A stretch of DNA of 64,000 bases from Stenotrophomonas maltophilia (GCF_004684085.1 NZ_SRHZ01000038.1:102512-166511), one strand, 5' to 3'; counted from the stretch's first letter, positions 15,940-27,727 are shown. Program-made: numbers and translations. The notes: generated by a model from the letters alone, not told the origin.

Positions 15940-16404
15940 ATGAACCTGCAACTTCGCCCCGTCCAGCCTTCGCACTACGCCACCGTCGCCAGCTGGCCCG
16001 AATCAACCGAGGCCACCCAGCGTTGGGCGGGCCCTGGCGTGCCGTTTCCACTCCCGCCTGAACGGTTCGCTCAGGTGCTCGAACTTGCGAAGCGCCCCGG
16101 GTGGGTGCTGCTGGATGGGCAGGGCCAGTGCCTGGGCTTTGGCCAGTACTGGATGACCGCCGCCGGCACCGCGCACCTGGGCCGCATCATTGTTTCCCCG
16201 TTGGCACGCGGGCGCGGCCTTGGCCGGCTGCTCATGCAGGCCTTGAGTGCACAGGCGCTGCGCGAAGACGGTACCCAACAGCTCACCCTGCGCGTCTATC
16301 GTGACAACACGGCCGCCGTGGCCCTGTACCGCGATCTTGGTTTCCAGCAGGTCGATGCCTCTTCGACGCCAGAACTTCTGTTCATGCGGCGCACGTCGGG
16401 CTGA
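15940..16404 (+). CDS. GNAT-family N-acetyltransferase, 154 aa
   Basis: The GNAT fold can be followed: N-terminal strand LQLRPVQPSHY, beta-4 HLGRIIVSP, the acetyl-CoA pyrophosphate loop A-R-G-R-G-L-G-R-L-L (R/Q-x-x-G-x-G/A), and the C-terminal RVYRDNTAAVALYRDLGF, which is typical of the family. The substrate cannot be predicted. It is convergent with a second, unrelated GNAT gene, only 7 bases between stops. Confidence 0.88.
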   Translation: MNLQLRPVQPSHYATVASWPESTEATQRWAGPGVPFPLPPERFAQVLELAKRPGWVLLDGQGQCLGFGQYWMTAAGTAHLGRIIVSPLARGRGLGRLLMQALSAQALREDGTQQLTLRVYRDNTAAVALYRDLGFQQVDASSTPELLFMRRTSG

Positions 16405-16411
16405 ATTTTGT

Positions 16412-16969
16412 TCAGGCCGGTGTGGCGGCCTGCAGGGCACACCATTGCTCGCGGGTGATGCGGCTGATGTGCTCGGTGCGGTAGTCGCCGAGGAAGCTGT
16501 TGAACTTGCTCACCTCGGTATGGTGATGCTGGAACCCACACTTGCTCTGCGCGGTGAGTGATTGCAGGTTGTCGGCGAAGTAGCCGCACCACAGCGCTTC
16601 CAGCTCCAGCTGCATGAACGCATGCCGCATCACTTCGCGCACTGCTTCGGGGACCAGGCCCCGGCCCCAATACGGTACGCCGATCCAGTAGGCGATCTCG
16701 CCTTCGCGGTCGCTGATCTCGAAGTTGCTGTGTGCACCGATCAGGATGCCGACACAGCCGATGGCGCGGTCGTCTTCGCGGTTCTGCAGTGCGTAGACCT
16801 CCGGCTGGTTGAAAACGGTGCGGATGATTTCGGTACTTTCCTCGACGCTGGTGTGCGCCGGCCAACCGGCGATCGGCCCCACCCGCGGGTCGCGGGCGTA
16901 CTCGTATAGATCTGCGGCGTCGGTGTCGTGCCAGGGGCGCAGGATCAAGCGTTCGGTGTGCAGCTGCAT
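16412..16969 (-). CDS. GNAT-family N-acetyltransferase, RimJ/RimL-like, 185 aa
   Basis: Starting at the ATG at 16969 the product begins MQLHTERLILRPW, the classical opening of RimJ/RimL-type acetyltransferases; ten more residues are possible upstream. Further family marks are E-I-A-Y-W-I-G-V-P-Y-W-G-R-G-L-V-P-E-A, containing the acetyl-CoA loop, and N-x-x-S-x-x-x-x-x-K-C-G-F near residue 150. Members acetylate protein N-termini, amino sugars or small amines. The context does not narrow this down. Confidence 0.88.
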   Translation of the reverse strand: MQLHTERLILRPWHDTDAADLYEYARDPRVGPIAGWPAHTSVEESTEIIRTVFNQPEVYALQNREDDRAIGCVGILIGAHSNFEISDREGEIAYWIGVPYWGRGLVPEAVREVMRHAFMQLELEALWCGYFADNLQSLTAQSKCGFQHHHTEVSKFNSFLGDYRTEHISRITREQWCALQAATPA

Positions 16970-17115
16970 GTCGATTCCAAGGAGACAAAGAGAACGCACA
17001 GGCTAGGTCGCAGGGCACGGCTGGCACAGAACTGGACCTTGATGGTTTCGGTACTTTTCACAACTGATGGTCGAGCCCGGGTATGCTGGGGCCCGGAATA
17101 CAGCCGGATCGGCCC

Positions 17116-18009
17116 ATGGATCGCGTACCCCAGCTTCTGGATCAGGACGAATCCCTGCGGCTGGAGGTCAGCACGCTGGCCGAAGGGCAGGGTGTTCCGC
17201 TGTCGTTCGGGCACGCCTACCTGGCGGTGCTGGTATGCGTGTCCGGTCGCGCGCGCTTTGCCCTGAACTTCCGCGAGGTGGCGGTGCAGCGGCATGACGT
17301 GCTGGTGCTGGCAGAGGACACGCTGGCGCTGCTGCGGCAGCGCTCACGCGGGTTCGCCGTGGTCGTCTGCCTGATGCCGAAGGTGCTGGCATCGGAAGTG
17401 GCCTATGTGCTGCCAAATGCATTGTTCCAGTTCCTGCACGAGCAGCCGCATTGCGTGGTGTCACCCCTGGACGTGCCGCTGCTGCAGGGCTGGTTGCAAC
17501 AGTTGATGGATGCACAGCACAACGGCGGGCGCTATCGACATGTGATGCTGCGCAGCCTGCTGCAGACCTTTTTCCTGAAGATGGCTACGTTGCTGCCGAA
17601 ACAGAAGCGCGCGCCCGCGCAGGTCGGCCGGCGCGAGCGGCTGGCCTGGAACTTCTGGGAGCTGGTGGGCCAGCGCAGCACGCGCCAGCGCGACGTGCAG
17701 TCCTATGCGGAAGCGCTGTGCATCACCCCGTTCTATCTTTCGCAGCTGACCCGCGAATGTTTCGATGAAACCCCGAAGGCACTGATCGATCGCCAGGTGG
17801 TGCTTGAGATCAAGGCGCTGCTGACATATAGCGAGTTGCCGATTGGACGCATTGCCGAGCGTCTGCAGTTCGAGGATGCGTCGTACCTGTGCCGTTACTT
17901 CCGGCGGCATACCGGTCAATCGCTGACCGGCTACCGTCGTGCGGGGCAGGGAGGCACTAGTGCGATACGAACAGCGGGGCCGGCACTTCGGCCAGCAGGT
18001 CCTCGGTGA
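17116..18009 (+). CDS. AraC-family transcriptional regulator, about 297 aa
   Basis: The C-terminal 100 residues are an AraC/XylS double helix-turn-helix: Y-A-E-A-L-C-I-T-P-F-Y-L-S-Q-L-T-R-E (first HTH) and I-G-R-I-A-E-R-L-Q-F-E-D-A-S-Y-L-C-R-Y-F-R-R-H-T-G (second HTH with the family signature). The N-terminal region is a cupin-like sensor. I prefer the ATG at 17116; an ATG at 17083 would add 11 residues. The last 53 bases overlap the 3' end of the convergent universal stress gene, so the C-terminal tail after the HTH is probably dispensable. The target is unknown. Confidence 0.85.
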   Translation: MDRVPQLLDQDESLRLEVSTLAEGQGVPLSFGHAYLAVLVCVSGRARFALNFREVAVQRHDVLVLAEDTLALLRQRSRGFAVVVCLMPKVLASEVAYVLPNALFQFLHEQPHCVVSPLDVPLLQGWLQQLMDAQHNGGRYRHVMLRSLLQTFFLKMATLLPKQKRAPAQVGRRERLAWNFWELVGQRSTRQRDVQSYAEALCITPFYLSQLTRECFDETPKALIDRQVVLEIKALLTYSELPIGRIAERLQFEDASYLCRYFRRHTGQSLTGYRRAGQGGTSAIRTAGPALRPAGPR

Positions 18010-18787
18010 CCCCGCCGAGGACGCGTTCTACCACCCTGCTGCGGCTGTAGGGGCCCAGCACCAGCAGGTCGGCCTCGGCATCAAGCACATGCTGGCGGAT
18101 GGTTGCGGCGATGCCGCCCTGGCTCGAACTGATCGCCTGTATTTCCACGTCGACGCCGTGCCGGGCCAGATGCTGGGCCATGTCGGTCCCGGGCGAGCCT
18201 TCGGTCTTGGGTGTGTCGACCATCAGCAGGTGCACGGCCTGCGCGCGGGCGAGCAGCGGCAGTGCATCCGCGACCGCCCGTCGCGCCTGTTTGCTGGCGT
18301 TCCAGGCCACCACGATGCGTCGGCCGACCTGTTCGCCGCGCCAGTGTGGCGGAACCAGCAGCATCGGCACGCCGGTCTGACGCAGCGTACCCAGTGGGTG
18401 CCAGCCGCTGGGCGCGCCGGGCGTGTGCGGGTAGCCGGCGATGATCAGATCGCAGTAGAGCGATTGCAGGGCCAGGTCGGCGCCACCCAGATAGTCCGAG
18501 ACGATCCGAAGTTCGGTGCTGATCCGCAGCGGTTCGGACAGCACGCGCAGGTTCTGCATCAACTGCGCGGTACAGGCGGCGTCGGCTCGCGCTTCATGGT
18601 CGAGCGCGGCGGCAATGCCGGCGCCACGGGCGAAACCACTGGCGATGTCAGTGGGGTGCTGGGCGGTGGAGACCGCGACCAGGTGCGCCTGCTGTGCCTG
18701 CGCCAGGTGAGAGGCGATTTTCAGTACGCGCTGCCCGGTGTCGCTGGCATCGAACAGTACGGCGATATCGCGTAGCGGATGCAGCAT
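17957..18787 (-). CDS. Universal stress protein, tandem UspA domains, 276 aa
   Basis: The ATG at 18787 follows AAGGAG with a seven-base spacer. Two UspA domains are fused: residues about 1-140 (D-I-A-V-L-F-D-A-S-D-T-G and I-A-G-Y-P-H-T-P) and about 145-276. The second carries R-R-I-V-V-A-W-N-A-S and the nucleotide-binding end L-V-L-G-P-Y-S-R-S-R-V, similar to the G-x2-G-x9-G-S/T pattern. Tandem Usp proteins support survival under starvation or envelope stress. It is divergent from a TetR gene, with three palindrome half-sites between them, so TetR control is likely. Confidence 0.88.
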   Translation of the reverse strand: MLHPLRDIAVLFDASDTGQRVLKIASHLAQAQQAHLVAVSTAQHPTDIASGFARGAGIAAALDHEARADAACTAQLMQNLRVLSEPLRISTELRIVSDYLGGADLALQSLYCDLIIAGYPHTPGAPSGWHPLGTLRQTGVPMLLVPPHWRGEQVGRRIVVAWNASKQARRAVADALPLLARAQAVHLLMVDTPKTEGSPGTDMAQHLARHGVDVEIQAISSSQGGIAATIRQHVLDAEADLLVLGPYSRSRVVERVLGGVTEDLLAEVPAPLFVSH

Positions 18788-18882
18788 GGCCTTTCTCCTT
18801 CGATGCCTGTGGCGCGTTCCCTGCAATGCACCGACCCGGGTGCACCGGACGCACCTCCCTTGTAGCGCATTCGTGTTTCGAG

Positions 18883-18920
18883 TGAATCATTTTTGATTCA
18901 GTCTATTAATTAATGATTCA
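18883..18920. promoter_or_regulatory. Candidate TetR operator between usp and tetR
   Basis: TGAATCA (18883-18889) and TGATTCA (18894-18900) form an inverted repeat with a four-base gap, and a second TGATTCA lies at 18914-18920. The stretch is AT-rich in a GC-rich neighbourhood and ends 35 bases before the TetR start codon. It is the natural binding site for the divergent TetR repressor. Confidence 0.6.
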
Positions 18921-18955
18921 TGCTAGCGTGAGTGCATCCCGAATCAGGCTTTTCC

Positions 18956-19522
18956 ATGCGACCTGCCGCAGCACGCACCCGCCGCGATCTGCACCACGCT
19001 CTGGCGGCTACCCTGGTCAGCCATCCGCGTTGCACGCTCAGTGAGTTGGCGCGGGGAGCGGGCATCAGTCGCGCGACCCTGTACCGGTTCGCGCCGAACC
19101 GTGAGGCGATCGATGAAGCCCTGTTCGCTGCCGGTTTCGAACGCCTGGAAGCGGCGGCGGTGTGGTTCGACGACGGGAGCGACGCTCGGCACGTGCTGGA
19201 GCAGGTCACCGTGACACTGCTGGCGGACTGGGAGCTGGTGACGCTGCTGTTCGCGCGGATGATGGAAGAGCAGCAGCGGCAAGGGGATCTGCATCTGCTG
19301 CCTGAGCGCTGGGCGCCGATCGGCGAGCGTTTCGAGGCGTTTTTCCTGCGAGGACAGAAAGCCGGCGTGTTCAACGTCGAGTTCAGTGCGGTGTGGTTGG
19401 CCGATTTCTACTGGACCTGCTTCTACGGCATCACCTGGTCGCTCGCGCGCGGTCGGCTGGCGCCGGCGATGGCCTCATCCACCCTGCTGGCCTCGTTCCA
19501 GCACGGCGCAATGATGGGGTGA
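18956..19522 (+). CDS. TetR-family transcriptional regulator, 188 aa
   Basis: The start is the ATG at 18956; a GTG at 18932 lies inside the candidate promoter. The N-terminal HTH is clear: TLSELARGAGISRATLYRF (about residues 34-52), followed by a helical ligand-binding domain rich in Trp and Phe near the C-terminus (L-A-D-F-Y-W-T-C-F-Y-G-I). These regulators are usually repressors released by a small ligand. Divergent position and palindromes upstream point to self-regulation and control of the stress protein gene. Confidence 0.85.
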   Translation: MRPAAARTRRDLHHALAATLVSHPRCTLSELARGAGISRATLYRFAPNREAIDEALFAAGFERLEAAAVWFDDGSDARHVLEQVTVTLLADWELVTLLFARMMEEQQRQGDLHLLPERWAPIGERFEAFFLRGQKAGVFNVEFSAVWLADFYWTCFYGITWSLARGRLAPAMASSTLLASFQHGAMMG

Positions 19523-19553
19523 GCCTGCTGGCGGACCCCTTGCTGCAACTGCC

Positions 19554-19913
19554 TCAAGCCTGCTTCAACAGCTCTACCAGTTGGCGCAGGCGATAGGGCT
19601 TGGGCAGGAACTCCACCTGTTCCGGCAGCGGCGGCAGCTGCGAGCGGGCATAGCCGGATGACAGGATCATCCGCGCCTGCGGTTGATCGCGCGCGACGTG
19701 TTCGCTGAGTTCAATGCCGGACATGCCGTTGGGCATGCTGATATCGCTGAACACCACGTCGAAGCGCGCTTCACCCTTCAACAGCGCGGCCGCTTCGTGT
19801 GCATCCGCAGTCGTCGCCACGTCGATGCCGAAATCGCGCAGGGCCAGGCCGATCATTTCGCGAAGATCAGTCTGGTCCTCCACCATCAATACGCGGATCG
19901 GGTCATCGGTCAT
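19554..19913 (-). CDS. Single-domain response regulator (receiver only), 119 aa
   Basis: The product from the ATG at 19913 is a bare receiver domain: acidic pair E12-D13, phospho-acceptor Asp57 (V-V-F-S-D-I-S-M-P), Ser/Thr switch in I-L-S-S-G-Y and Lys105 in F-L-P-K-P-Y. There is no output domain. Its start overlaps the end of the PAS histidine kinase gene by 11 bases, so the two are co-translated. It probably acts as a phosphate shuttle or sink, or binds a partner protein. Confidence 0.9.
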   Translation of the reverse strand: MTDDPIRVLMVEDQTDLREMIGLALRDFGIDVATTADAHEAAALLKGEARFDVVFSDISMPNGMSGIELSEHVARDQPQARMILSSGYARSQLPPLPEQVEFLPKPYRLRQLVELLKQA

Positions 19914-21066
19914 GGGCAGGTTCCTCCGTTGCGGGGAGCAGCAGGCTGACCGTGGTGCCGACACCGGGCGTGGTGGACACGTCGACGAAGCCGCCGCTCT
20001 GGGTAGTGAATCCGAACACCTGGCTCAGGCCCAGCCCGCTGCCCTTGCCGATGTCCTTGGTAGTGAAGAATGGCTCGGTGGCCCGTTCGGCGATGTCCGC
20101 CGCCATGCCGTGGCCCTCGTCGCAGACGCTGAGGGTGACGTAGCCACGTTGCATCGTGGTGTCCGCGTCTGGATCGAGGCGATGCTCCAGCGCGGTGCCG
20201 ACCAGGATGCGGCCGCCTTCAAGGGTAGCATCCGCAGCATTGGCGACCAGGTTGGCCAGTGCGGTCTGCAACTGCATTGCATCGGTGCTCACCGGTGGCA
20301 GATCCGGCGTGAAGCAGACTTCGAGCGCAACCGAGGGGGGACAGGCACGCTGCAGGTCGGGCAGCCACTGCTGCACCAGTGCGTTGATGTCCACGGGTTC
20401 ACGGATCAGGGTCTGGCCGGTGCTGAAGGCCAGCAGCTGGCGGGTCAGCAGGGCGCCGCGGTCGGTGGCCGACTGTGCGGCATCCAGCAGTTCGGCTGCG
20501 CGCGCGTCGTCACCACTCACCCGCAGCGACAGCAGGTCCAGCGCGTTGCCGATGGTGGTCAGCAGGTTGTTGAACTCGTGCGACAGCCCGCGGCTGAGGC
20601 GGCCAACGGTCTCGAACTGTTGGGTATTGCGAAGTGCACGCTGGGCATCACGCAGCAGCCGCTGCGCCTGCCACTGCTCGGTGATGTCGCGGGTGATCTT
20701 GACGAAGCCGAGGAGTTCGCCGGCATCTACGACCGGCTCGATGACCACGCTGGCACGGAAAGAGGATCCATCGCGGCGCACCCGCCAGCCTTCACTGGAA
20801 ACATGGCCCTGTTGCGCTGCGAGGCGGAGCAGGCGCAGGGGTTCACCGGCGTCGCGATCGGCGGCCAGATAGAAACGGTCAAAGTGCGTCCCGACCACTT
20901 CGTCGGCTGAATAGCCCTTGATGCGCTCTGCGCCCGGGTTCCAGCTGCAGACGATGCCAGCGGGATCAAGCAGATACAGCGCATGGTCGCGCACACTGTC
21001 GATCAGCAGTCGCAGTTGGCGGGAAGGGTCCGTCAGCACGGACGTCGTAGAAGCAGCTGCGTCCAC
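19903..21066 (-). CDS. PAS-domain sensor histidine kinase, 387 aa
   Basis: It has a GTG start at 21066. Residues about 15-130 are a PAS domain (W-N-P-G-A-E-R-I-K-G-Y, ending in K-I-T-R-D-I-T-E). The dimerisation helix has the phospho-acceptor His163 in G-L-S-H-E-F-N-N-L-L-T. The ATPase has NLVANAADA (N-box), DEGHGM (G1), F-F-T-T-K-D and GSGLGLSQ (G2). No membrane segment is present, so it senses a cytoplasmic cue; the PAS ligand is not evident. It forms a pair with the overlapping receiver gene. It lies back to back with the large hybrid kinase operon. Confidence 0.9.
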   Translation of the reverse strand: MDAAASTTSVLTDPSRQLRLLIDSVRDHALYLLDPAGIVCSWNPGAERIKGYSADEVVGTHFDRFYLAADRDAGEPLRLLRLAAQQGHVSSEGWRVRRDGSSFRASVVIEPVVDAGELLGFVKITRDITEQWQAQRLLRDAQRALRNTQQFETVGRLSRGLSHEFNNLLTTIGNALDLLSLRVSGDDARAAELLDAAQSATDRGALLTRQLLAFSTGQTLIREPVDINALVQQWLPDLQRACPPSVALEVCFTPDLPPVSTDAMQLQTALANLVANAADATLEGGRILVGTALEHRLDPDADTTMQRGYVTLSVCDEGHGMAADIAERATEPFFTTKDIGKGSGLGLSQVFGFTTQSGGFVDVSTTPGVGTTVSLLLPATEEPAHDR

Positions 21067-21217
21067 GTAGAAATGAGCATTACCCCTGAGAGGGACGTGA
21101 AGCTAGGCAGTGCAGTGTGAAGGATGCGTGCAGGCGCGGCGCGTGCCAATGGTCCTGTGCGGCTGAATACGACACGGAGTACCATCTCCCACCCTCTGCC
21201 TTCTGGAACTGACCTGC

Positions 21218-24321
<3,104 letters not shown>

Positions 24322-24325
<4 letters not shown>

Positions 24326-25146
24326 ACGAGCAGGCGCTGTTCGATCTTGAGCTGAAGGTGTTGCTGGAGGCGCTGTACCAGCGCTACCACTACGACTTCC
24401 GCAGCTACGCGGTGTCCTCGCTGCGGCGACGCATCGGCCAGGCCATGCAGCGCTACGAATGTGAGCGCCTGTCGGACCTGCAGCATCGCCTGCTGCACGA
24501 GCCGGAGCTGTTCGCCCAGGCCATGCAGTTCTTCACCGTGCAGGTTTCGGAGATGTTCCGTGACCCGGCGTATTTCCGTGAACTGCGCGAGCAGGTGGTG
24601 CCGGTCCTGCGCACCTATCCCTCGGTGAAGCTGTGGGTGGCCGGCTGCAGCACCGGAGAGGAAGTGTGGTCGCTGGCGATCCTGCTGCATGAGGAAGGTC
24701 TGCTCGAGCGCAGCATCGTCTATGCCACCGACATCAATCCAGCCGCGCTCGCCACGGCGGAGGCCGGTGCCTACGGCATTGACCGGATGGCGCAGTTCAG
24801 TCGCAATTATCTTGCGGCCGGTGGTACCGCTTCGCTTTCGGACTACTACGCCACGGCTTACGACGGCGCGGTGTTCGACCGTCAGTTGCGCCGCAACGTG
24901 GTATTTGCCGACCACAGCCTGGCCACCGATACCGTGTTCTCCGAAGTGCACCTGGTGTCGTGCCGCAACGTGCTGATCTATTTCAACCGCGACCTGCAGG
25001 ACCGTGCCGTGGGCCTGTTCCATGAAGCACTGGTGCACAAGGGGTTCCTTGGCCTGGGCAGCAAGGAGTCGCTGCAGTTCGGGCGCCACCACGACGACTT
25101 CGAGGTCTGTTCGCGCGAGCATCGCCTGTACCGGAAGGTCGCCTGA
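24322..25146 (+). CDS. CheR-type protein-glutamate O-methyltransferase, 274 aa
   Basis: The ATG overlaps the kinase stop (ATGA). N-terminal helical domain with D-F-R-S-Y-A-V-S-S-L-R-R-R-I, then F-F-T-V-Q-V-S-E-M-F-R-D-P, as in CheR (T-x-F-F-R). The SAM-binding loop is W-V-A-G-C-S-T-G-E-E-V-W-S-L-A-I. Later elements are Y-A-T-D-I-N and S-C-R-N-V-L-I-Y-F. CheR methylates glutamates of chemoreceptors using SAM. No chemoreceptor (MCP), CheA or CheW gene is nearby, so it may modify the coiled coil of the partner kinase or another protein; that is inference. Confidence 0.93.
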
Positions 25147-25721
25147 TGGCGATGCAGGCTCGCCCAGCGGTATTGGTGGTCGGTGCCTCCGCAGGGGGCG
25201 TCGCGGCGCTGCAGGCCGTGCTGGGCGCGCTTCCCGCCAGGCTGCCGGCGCCGGTGCTGGCGGTACTGCATCTTCCGCGTGACCGATCCAGTCACATCGC
25301 CGAGGTGCTGGCGCCGTACTGCGCGCTGCCGGTGCGTGAGGCGGAGGACAAGCAGCCGCTGCAGCCTGGAACGGTGACGTTCGCACCACCGGACTACCAC
25401 CTGCTGGTAGAGGATGCGCACTCGGTCGCGCTGTCGGTGGATGCCCCGGTCCTGTTTTCGCGTCCGGCCATCGACCCGTTGTTCGAATCTGCCGCTGCGG
25501 TGTTCGGTGACCAGGTGCTGGCGCTGCTGCTGACCGGCGCCAGCAGCGATGGCAGCGATGGCGTGGCCGCAGTGCGCGCCGCTGGTGGCCGCGCCTGGTT
25601 GCAATGTCCCGAGGAGGCCGAGGCATCGATGATGCCGGCCTCCGCCCTGCAGCATGCCGGCGCCGATGCCGTGCTGCCCCTTGAATTGATGTGCCGTCGC
25701 CTGAAGGAGTTGTTTGCATGA
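25146..25721 (+). CDS. CheB-type methylesterase domain without receiver, 191 aa
   Basis: The start overlaps the cheR stop (TGATG). Catalytic Ser15 lies in V-V-G-A-S-A-G-G, His42 in V-L-H-L-P-R and Asp135 in L-T-G-A-S-S-D-G, so the triad is intact. A chemotaxis CheB normally has an N-terminal receiver of about 120 residues; here the protein is the catalytic domain only, of the length expected for stand-alone enzymes. Regulation may therefore come from the receivers of the neighbouring kinases. It should reverse CheR methylation or deamidate Gln residues. Confidence 0.92.
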   Translation: MAMQARPAVLVVGASAGGVAALQAVLGALPARLPAPVLAVLHLPRDRSSHIAEVLAPYCALPVREAEDKQPLQPGTVTFAPPDYHLLVEDAHSVALSVDAPVLFSRPAIDPLFESAAAVFGDQVLALLLTGASSDGSDGVAAVRAAGGRAWLQCPEEAEASMMPASALQHAGADAVLPLELMCRRLKELFA

Positions 25722-26851
25722 ACCTGCTGCCACCGGACCCTGCGCAGTCGCAGTCCCCGGTCAACCTGCTGATCGTCGATGACGTGCCGCAGAACCTGGT
25801 GGCCATGCAGGCGCTGCTGCAGCGCGAGGGCGTCAACCTGTTGCTGGCCGGTTCTGGCGCCCAGGCGCTGGAGCTGTTGCTGGAGCACGAGGTCGCGTTG
25901 GCGCTGCTGGACGTGCACATGCCGGAGATCGACGGCTTCACCCTGGCCGAACTGATGCGCGGTTCGCATCGCAGCCGTACGGTGCCGATCATTTTCCTGA
26001 CCGCCTCGCCGGATGATCCGCTGCGCGCGTTCAAGGGCTACGAATCAGGCGCGGTGGATTTCCTGCACAAGCCGGTGGCACCGCAGGTGATCCTGAGCAA
26101 GGTCAATGTCTTCATCGAGCTTTACCAGCAGCGGCAGTTGCTGAAGGCGCGCAACGAGGCACTGGAGCGCGCGCTCAAGCTCAACGAAACGATGGCCGCA
26201 GTGCTGACGCACGATCTGCGCACGCCGCTGTCGGCGATCCTGCTGTGTGCCGACAAGCTGGCGCTGGAGCTTCCCGAGGACAACGCTGGCGCGCAGCAGA
26301 CGCTGCAGTATCTGGAGGCCAGTACGCTGCGGATGGCGCGGATGGTGGAGCAGTTGCTGGACTTCTCGCGGATCCGCAGCGGTGGCCTGCGCCTGCAGGC
26401 CCATGCCTGCGATCTGGCCGAGGTCACCCGGGCGGTGGTGGCGGAGGTGGGGAGCGCGCAGGGGGCAGGCCGGATCCGTCTCGATGCACACGGCGACACG
26501 CAGCTGCAAGGGGACCTGGATCGACTGGGGCAGGTTGCAGCGAACCTGATCGGCAATGCACTGACCCACGGCAACGAGGCGCACGTCGAGGTGGATGGCC
26601 GTGACCCGCGCAGCGTGCTGTTGCGGGTGCGCAACGCCGGGCAGATCGATGCGGCGCTGCTGCCGCGCCTGTTCGAGCCGTTCAAGGCCAGCTTCCATCA
26701 GAGCAACGGTCTTGGCCTGGGCCTGTACATCGTCGATCAGTTCGTGCGGGCCCACGGCGGCCGCATCGATGCCCGCAACGACGCGGGACAGGTGGTGTTC
26801 GAGGCGTGGCTGCCCAGGCGTAGTGACGGACCGGTTGCCGCCGGAAGCTGA
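25718..26851 (+). CDS. Receiver-histidine kinase (REC-HisKA-HATPase), 377 aa
   Basis: The start ATG overlaps the cheB stop (ATGA) and has AAGGAG upstream. N-terminal receiver with Asp65 (L-A-L-L-D-V-H-M-P) and Lys in F-L-H-K-P-V. A short coiled linker leads to HisKA with His165 (V-L-T-H-D-L-R-T-P-L), then a HATPase with N-L-I-G-N-A-L-T-H-G and N-G-L-G-L-G-L-Y-I. The REC-HK order means its own activity is controlled by phosphorylation of its N-terminus, probably by the large hybrid kinase at the head of the operon. No output regulator is encoded in the operon. The BLUF gene follows after 83 bases. Confidence 0.92.
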   Translation: MNLLPPDPAQSQSPVNLLIVDDVPQNLVAMQALLQREGVNLLLAGSGAQALELLLEHEVALALLDVHMPEIDGFTLAELMRGSHRSRTVPIIFLTASPDDPLRAFKGYESGAVDFLHKPVAPQVILSKVNVFIELYQQRQLLKARNEALERALKLNETMAAVLTHDLRTPLSAILLCADKLALELPEDNAGAQQTLQYLEASTLRMARMVEQLLDFSRIRSGGLRLQAHACDLAEVTRAVVAEVGSAQGAGRIRLDAHGDTQLQGDLDRLGQVAANLIGNALTHGNEAHVEVDGRDPRSVLLRVRNAGQIDAALLPRLFEPFKASFHQSNGLGLGLYIVDQFVRAHGGRIDARNDAGQVVFEAWLPRRSDGPVAAGS

Positions 26852-26934
26852 ATTCTTCAGCAAACGTGCCGAAGTACTGAGACGGACTCGTCCGCAACTG
26901 CTACCGTGGTCGCTCACGTTGCCAAGGAAGCACC

Positions 26935-27363
26935 ATGCCACTGCGCGCCATCGCCTACGTCAGCCAGGCGCTGCCGGATCTTTCCGTCGAACGCCTGCGT
27001 GTACTGGTCGAGGATGCGGCACGCTTCAACAAGCTGGCCGGGGTGACAGGTGTGCTGCTGCATGATGGCCAGCGCTTCCTGCAGTACATCGAAGGGCCGC
27101 CGGATGGCATCGACTCGGTCTACGAGCGCATCCTGCAGGCCGGCAGCCATATCGACATCGTCGAACTGGCGCGTGGCCGCCTGGGTCAGCGTCAGTTCCC
27201 CTACTGGTCGATGCGCGCGTTGCCGGTGGACGCCGCACTGCTGCGCCAGTTGTCTTCCAGCGACTGGTCGGGGTTCACCCGCGCGCTGCAGGGCGACCGC
27301 TCGCTACCGACGCCGGTGGACCTGCTTGACCAGGTGGTGCAGCCGGTCCTGCACGCCGGTTGA
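26935..27363 (+). CDS. BLUF-domain blue-light receptor, 142 aa
   Basis: Short BLUF protein with all flavin-site residues at the spacing of AppA: Tyr8 (A-Y-V-S), Asn32 (R-F-N-K), Gln50 (F-L-Q-Y-I-E-G), Trp91 and Met93 (Y-W-S-M-R). In this family blue light rearranges the Tyr-Gln hydrogen bonds to FAD. About 45 residues follow the BLUF core, with no enzymatic output domain, so it must signal through a partner protein. It reads in the same direction as the sensory operon, 83 bases downstream, and could be co-transcribed with it or have its own promoter. Confidence 0.93.
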   Translation: MPLRAIAYVSQALPDLSVERLRVLVEDAARFNKLAGVTGVLLHDGQRFLQYIEGPPDGIDSVYERILQAGSHIDIVELARGRLGQRQFPYWSMRALPVDAALLRQLSSSDWSGFTRALQGDRSLPTPVDLLDQVVQPVLHAG

Positions 27364-27378
27364 TCCCGCGCTGCGGGT

Positions 27379-27699
27379 TCAGCGCGGATCATCGCCACAG
27401 TAGGCGGCATGCAATGCCTTCAGCACGCCCAGCGCCGGCCCTTCGACCACGCGGTAGTGGATCGCCTGCGCCTGGCGCCGGGTTGCCACGATATCCAGTT
27501 CGCGCAGCACGGCCAGATGCTGCGACAGCGCCGATGCGCTCAATCCGGTCAGTGCCTGCAGTTCCGGCACCGGCGCTTCACCTTCCACCAGGCGGCACAA
27601 CACGCGCAACCGCGCAGGATGGGCCAGGCGCTTGAGCAGGGCGGCGGCCTGCGTGGCGTGCTCGGCCATTGCCGCGCTGTCGAGCTCGATGCGGGCCAT
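27379..27699 (-). CDS. bigR: ArsR-family persulfide/redox sensor of the BigR/SqrR type, 106 aa
   Basis: Winged helix with recognition helix G-L-S-A-S-A-L-S-Q-H-L-A-V-L-R. Cys35 (R-V-L-C-R-L) and Cys101 (A-A-Y-C-G-D) lie 66 residues apart, the same separation as the redox pair of BigR and SqrR. It lacks the Cys/His metal motif of ArsR. In known members reactive sulfur species link the two Cys residues and release the DNA. It is divergent from two YeeE/YedE genes with an ATTTAGA/TCTAAAT palindrome between, the arrangement of BigR-controlled sulfur genes. The symbol is by similarity of layout and residues. Confidence 0.85.
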   Translation of the reverse strand: MARIELDSAAMAEHATQAAALLKRLAHPARLRVLCRLVEGEAPVPELQALTGLSASALSQHLAVLRELDIVATRRQAQAIHYRVVEGPALGVLKALHAAYCGDDPR

Positions 27700-27727
27700 G
27701 GGTGGCCTTTTTGTTTAGAAGAAGCTA

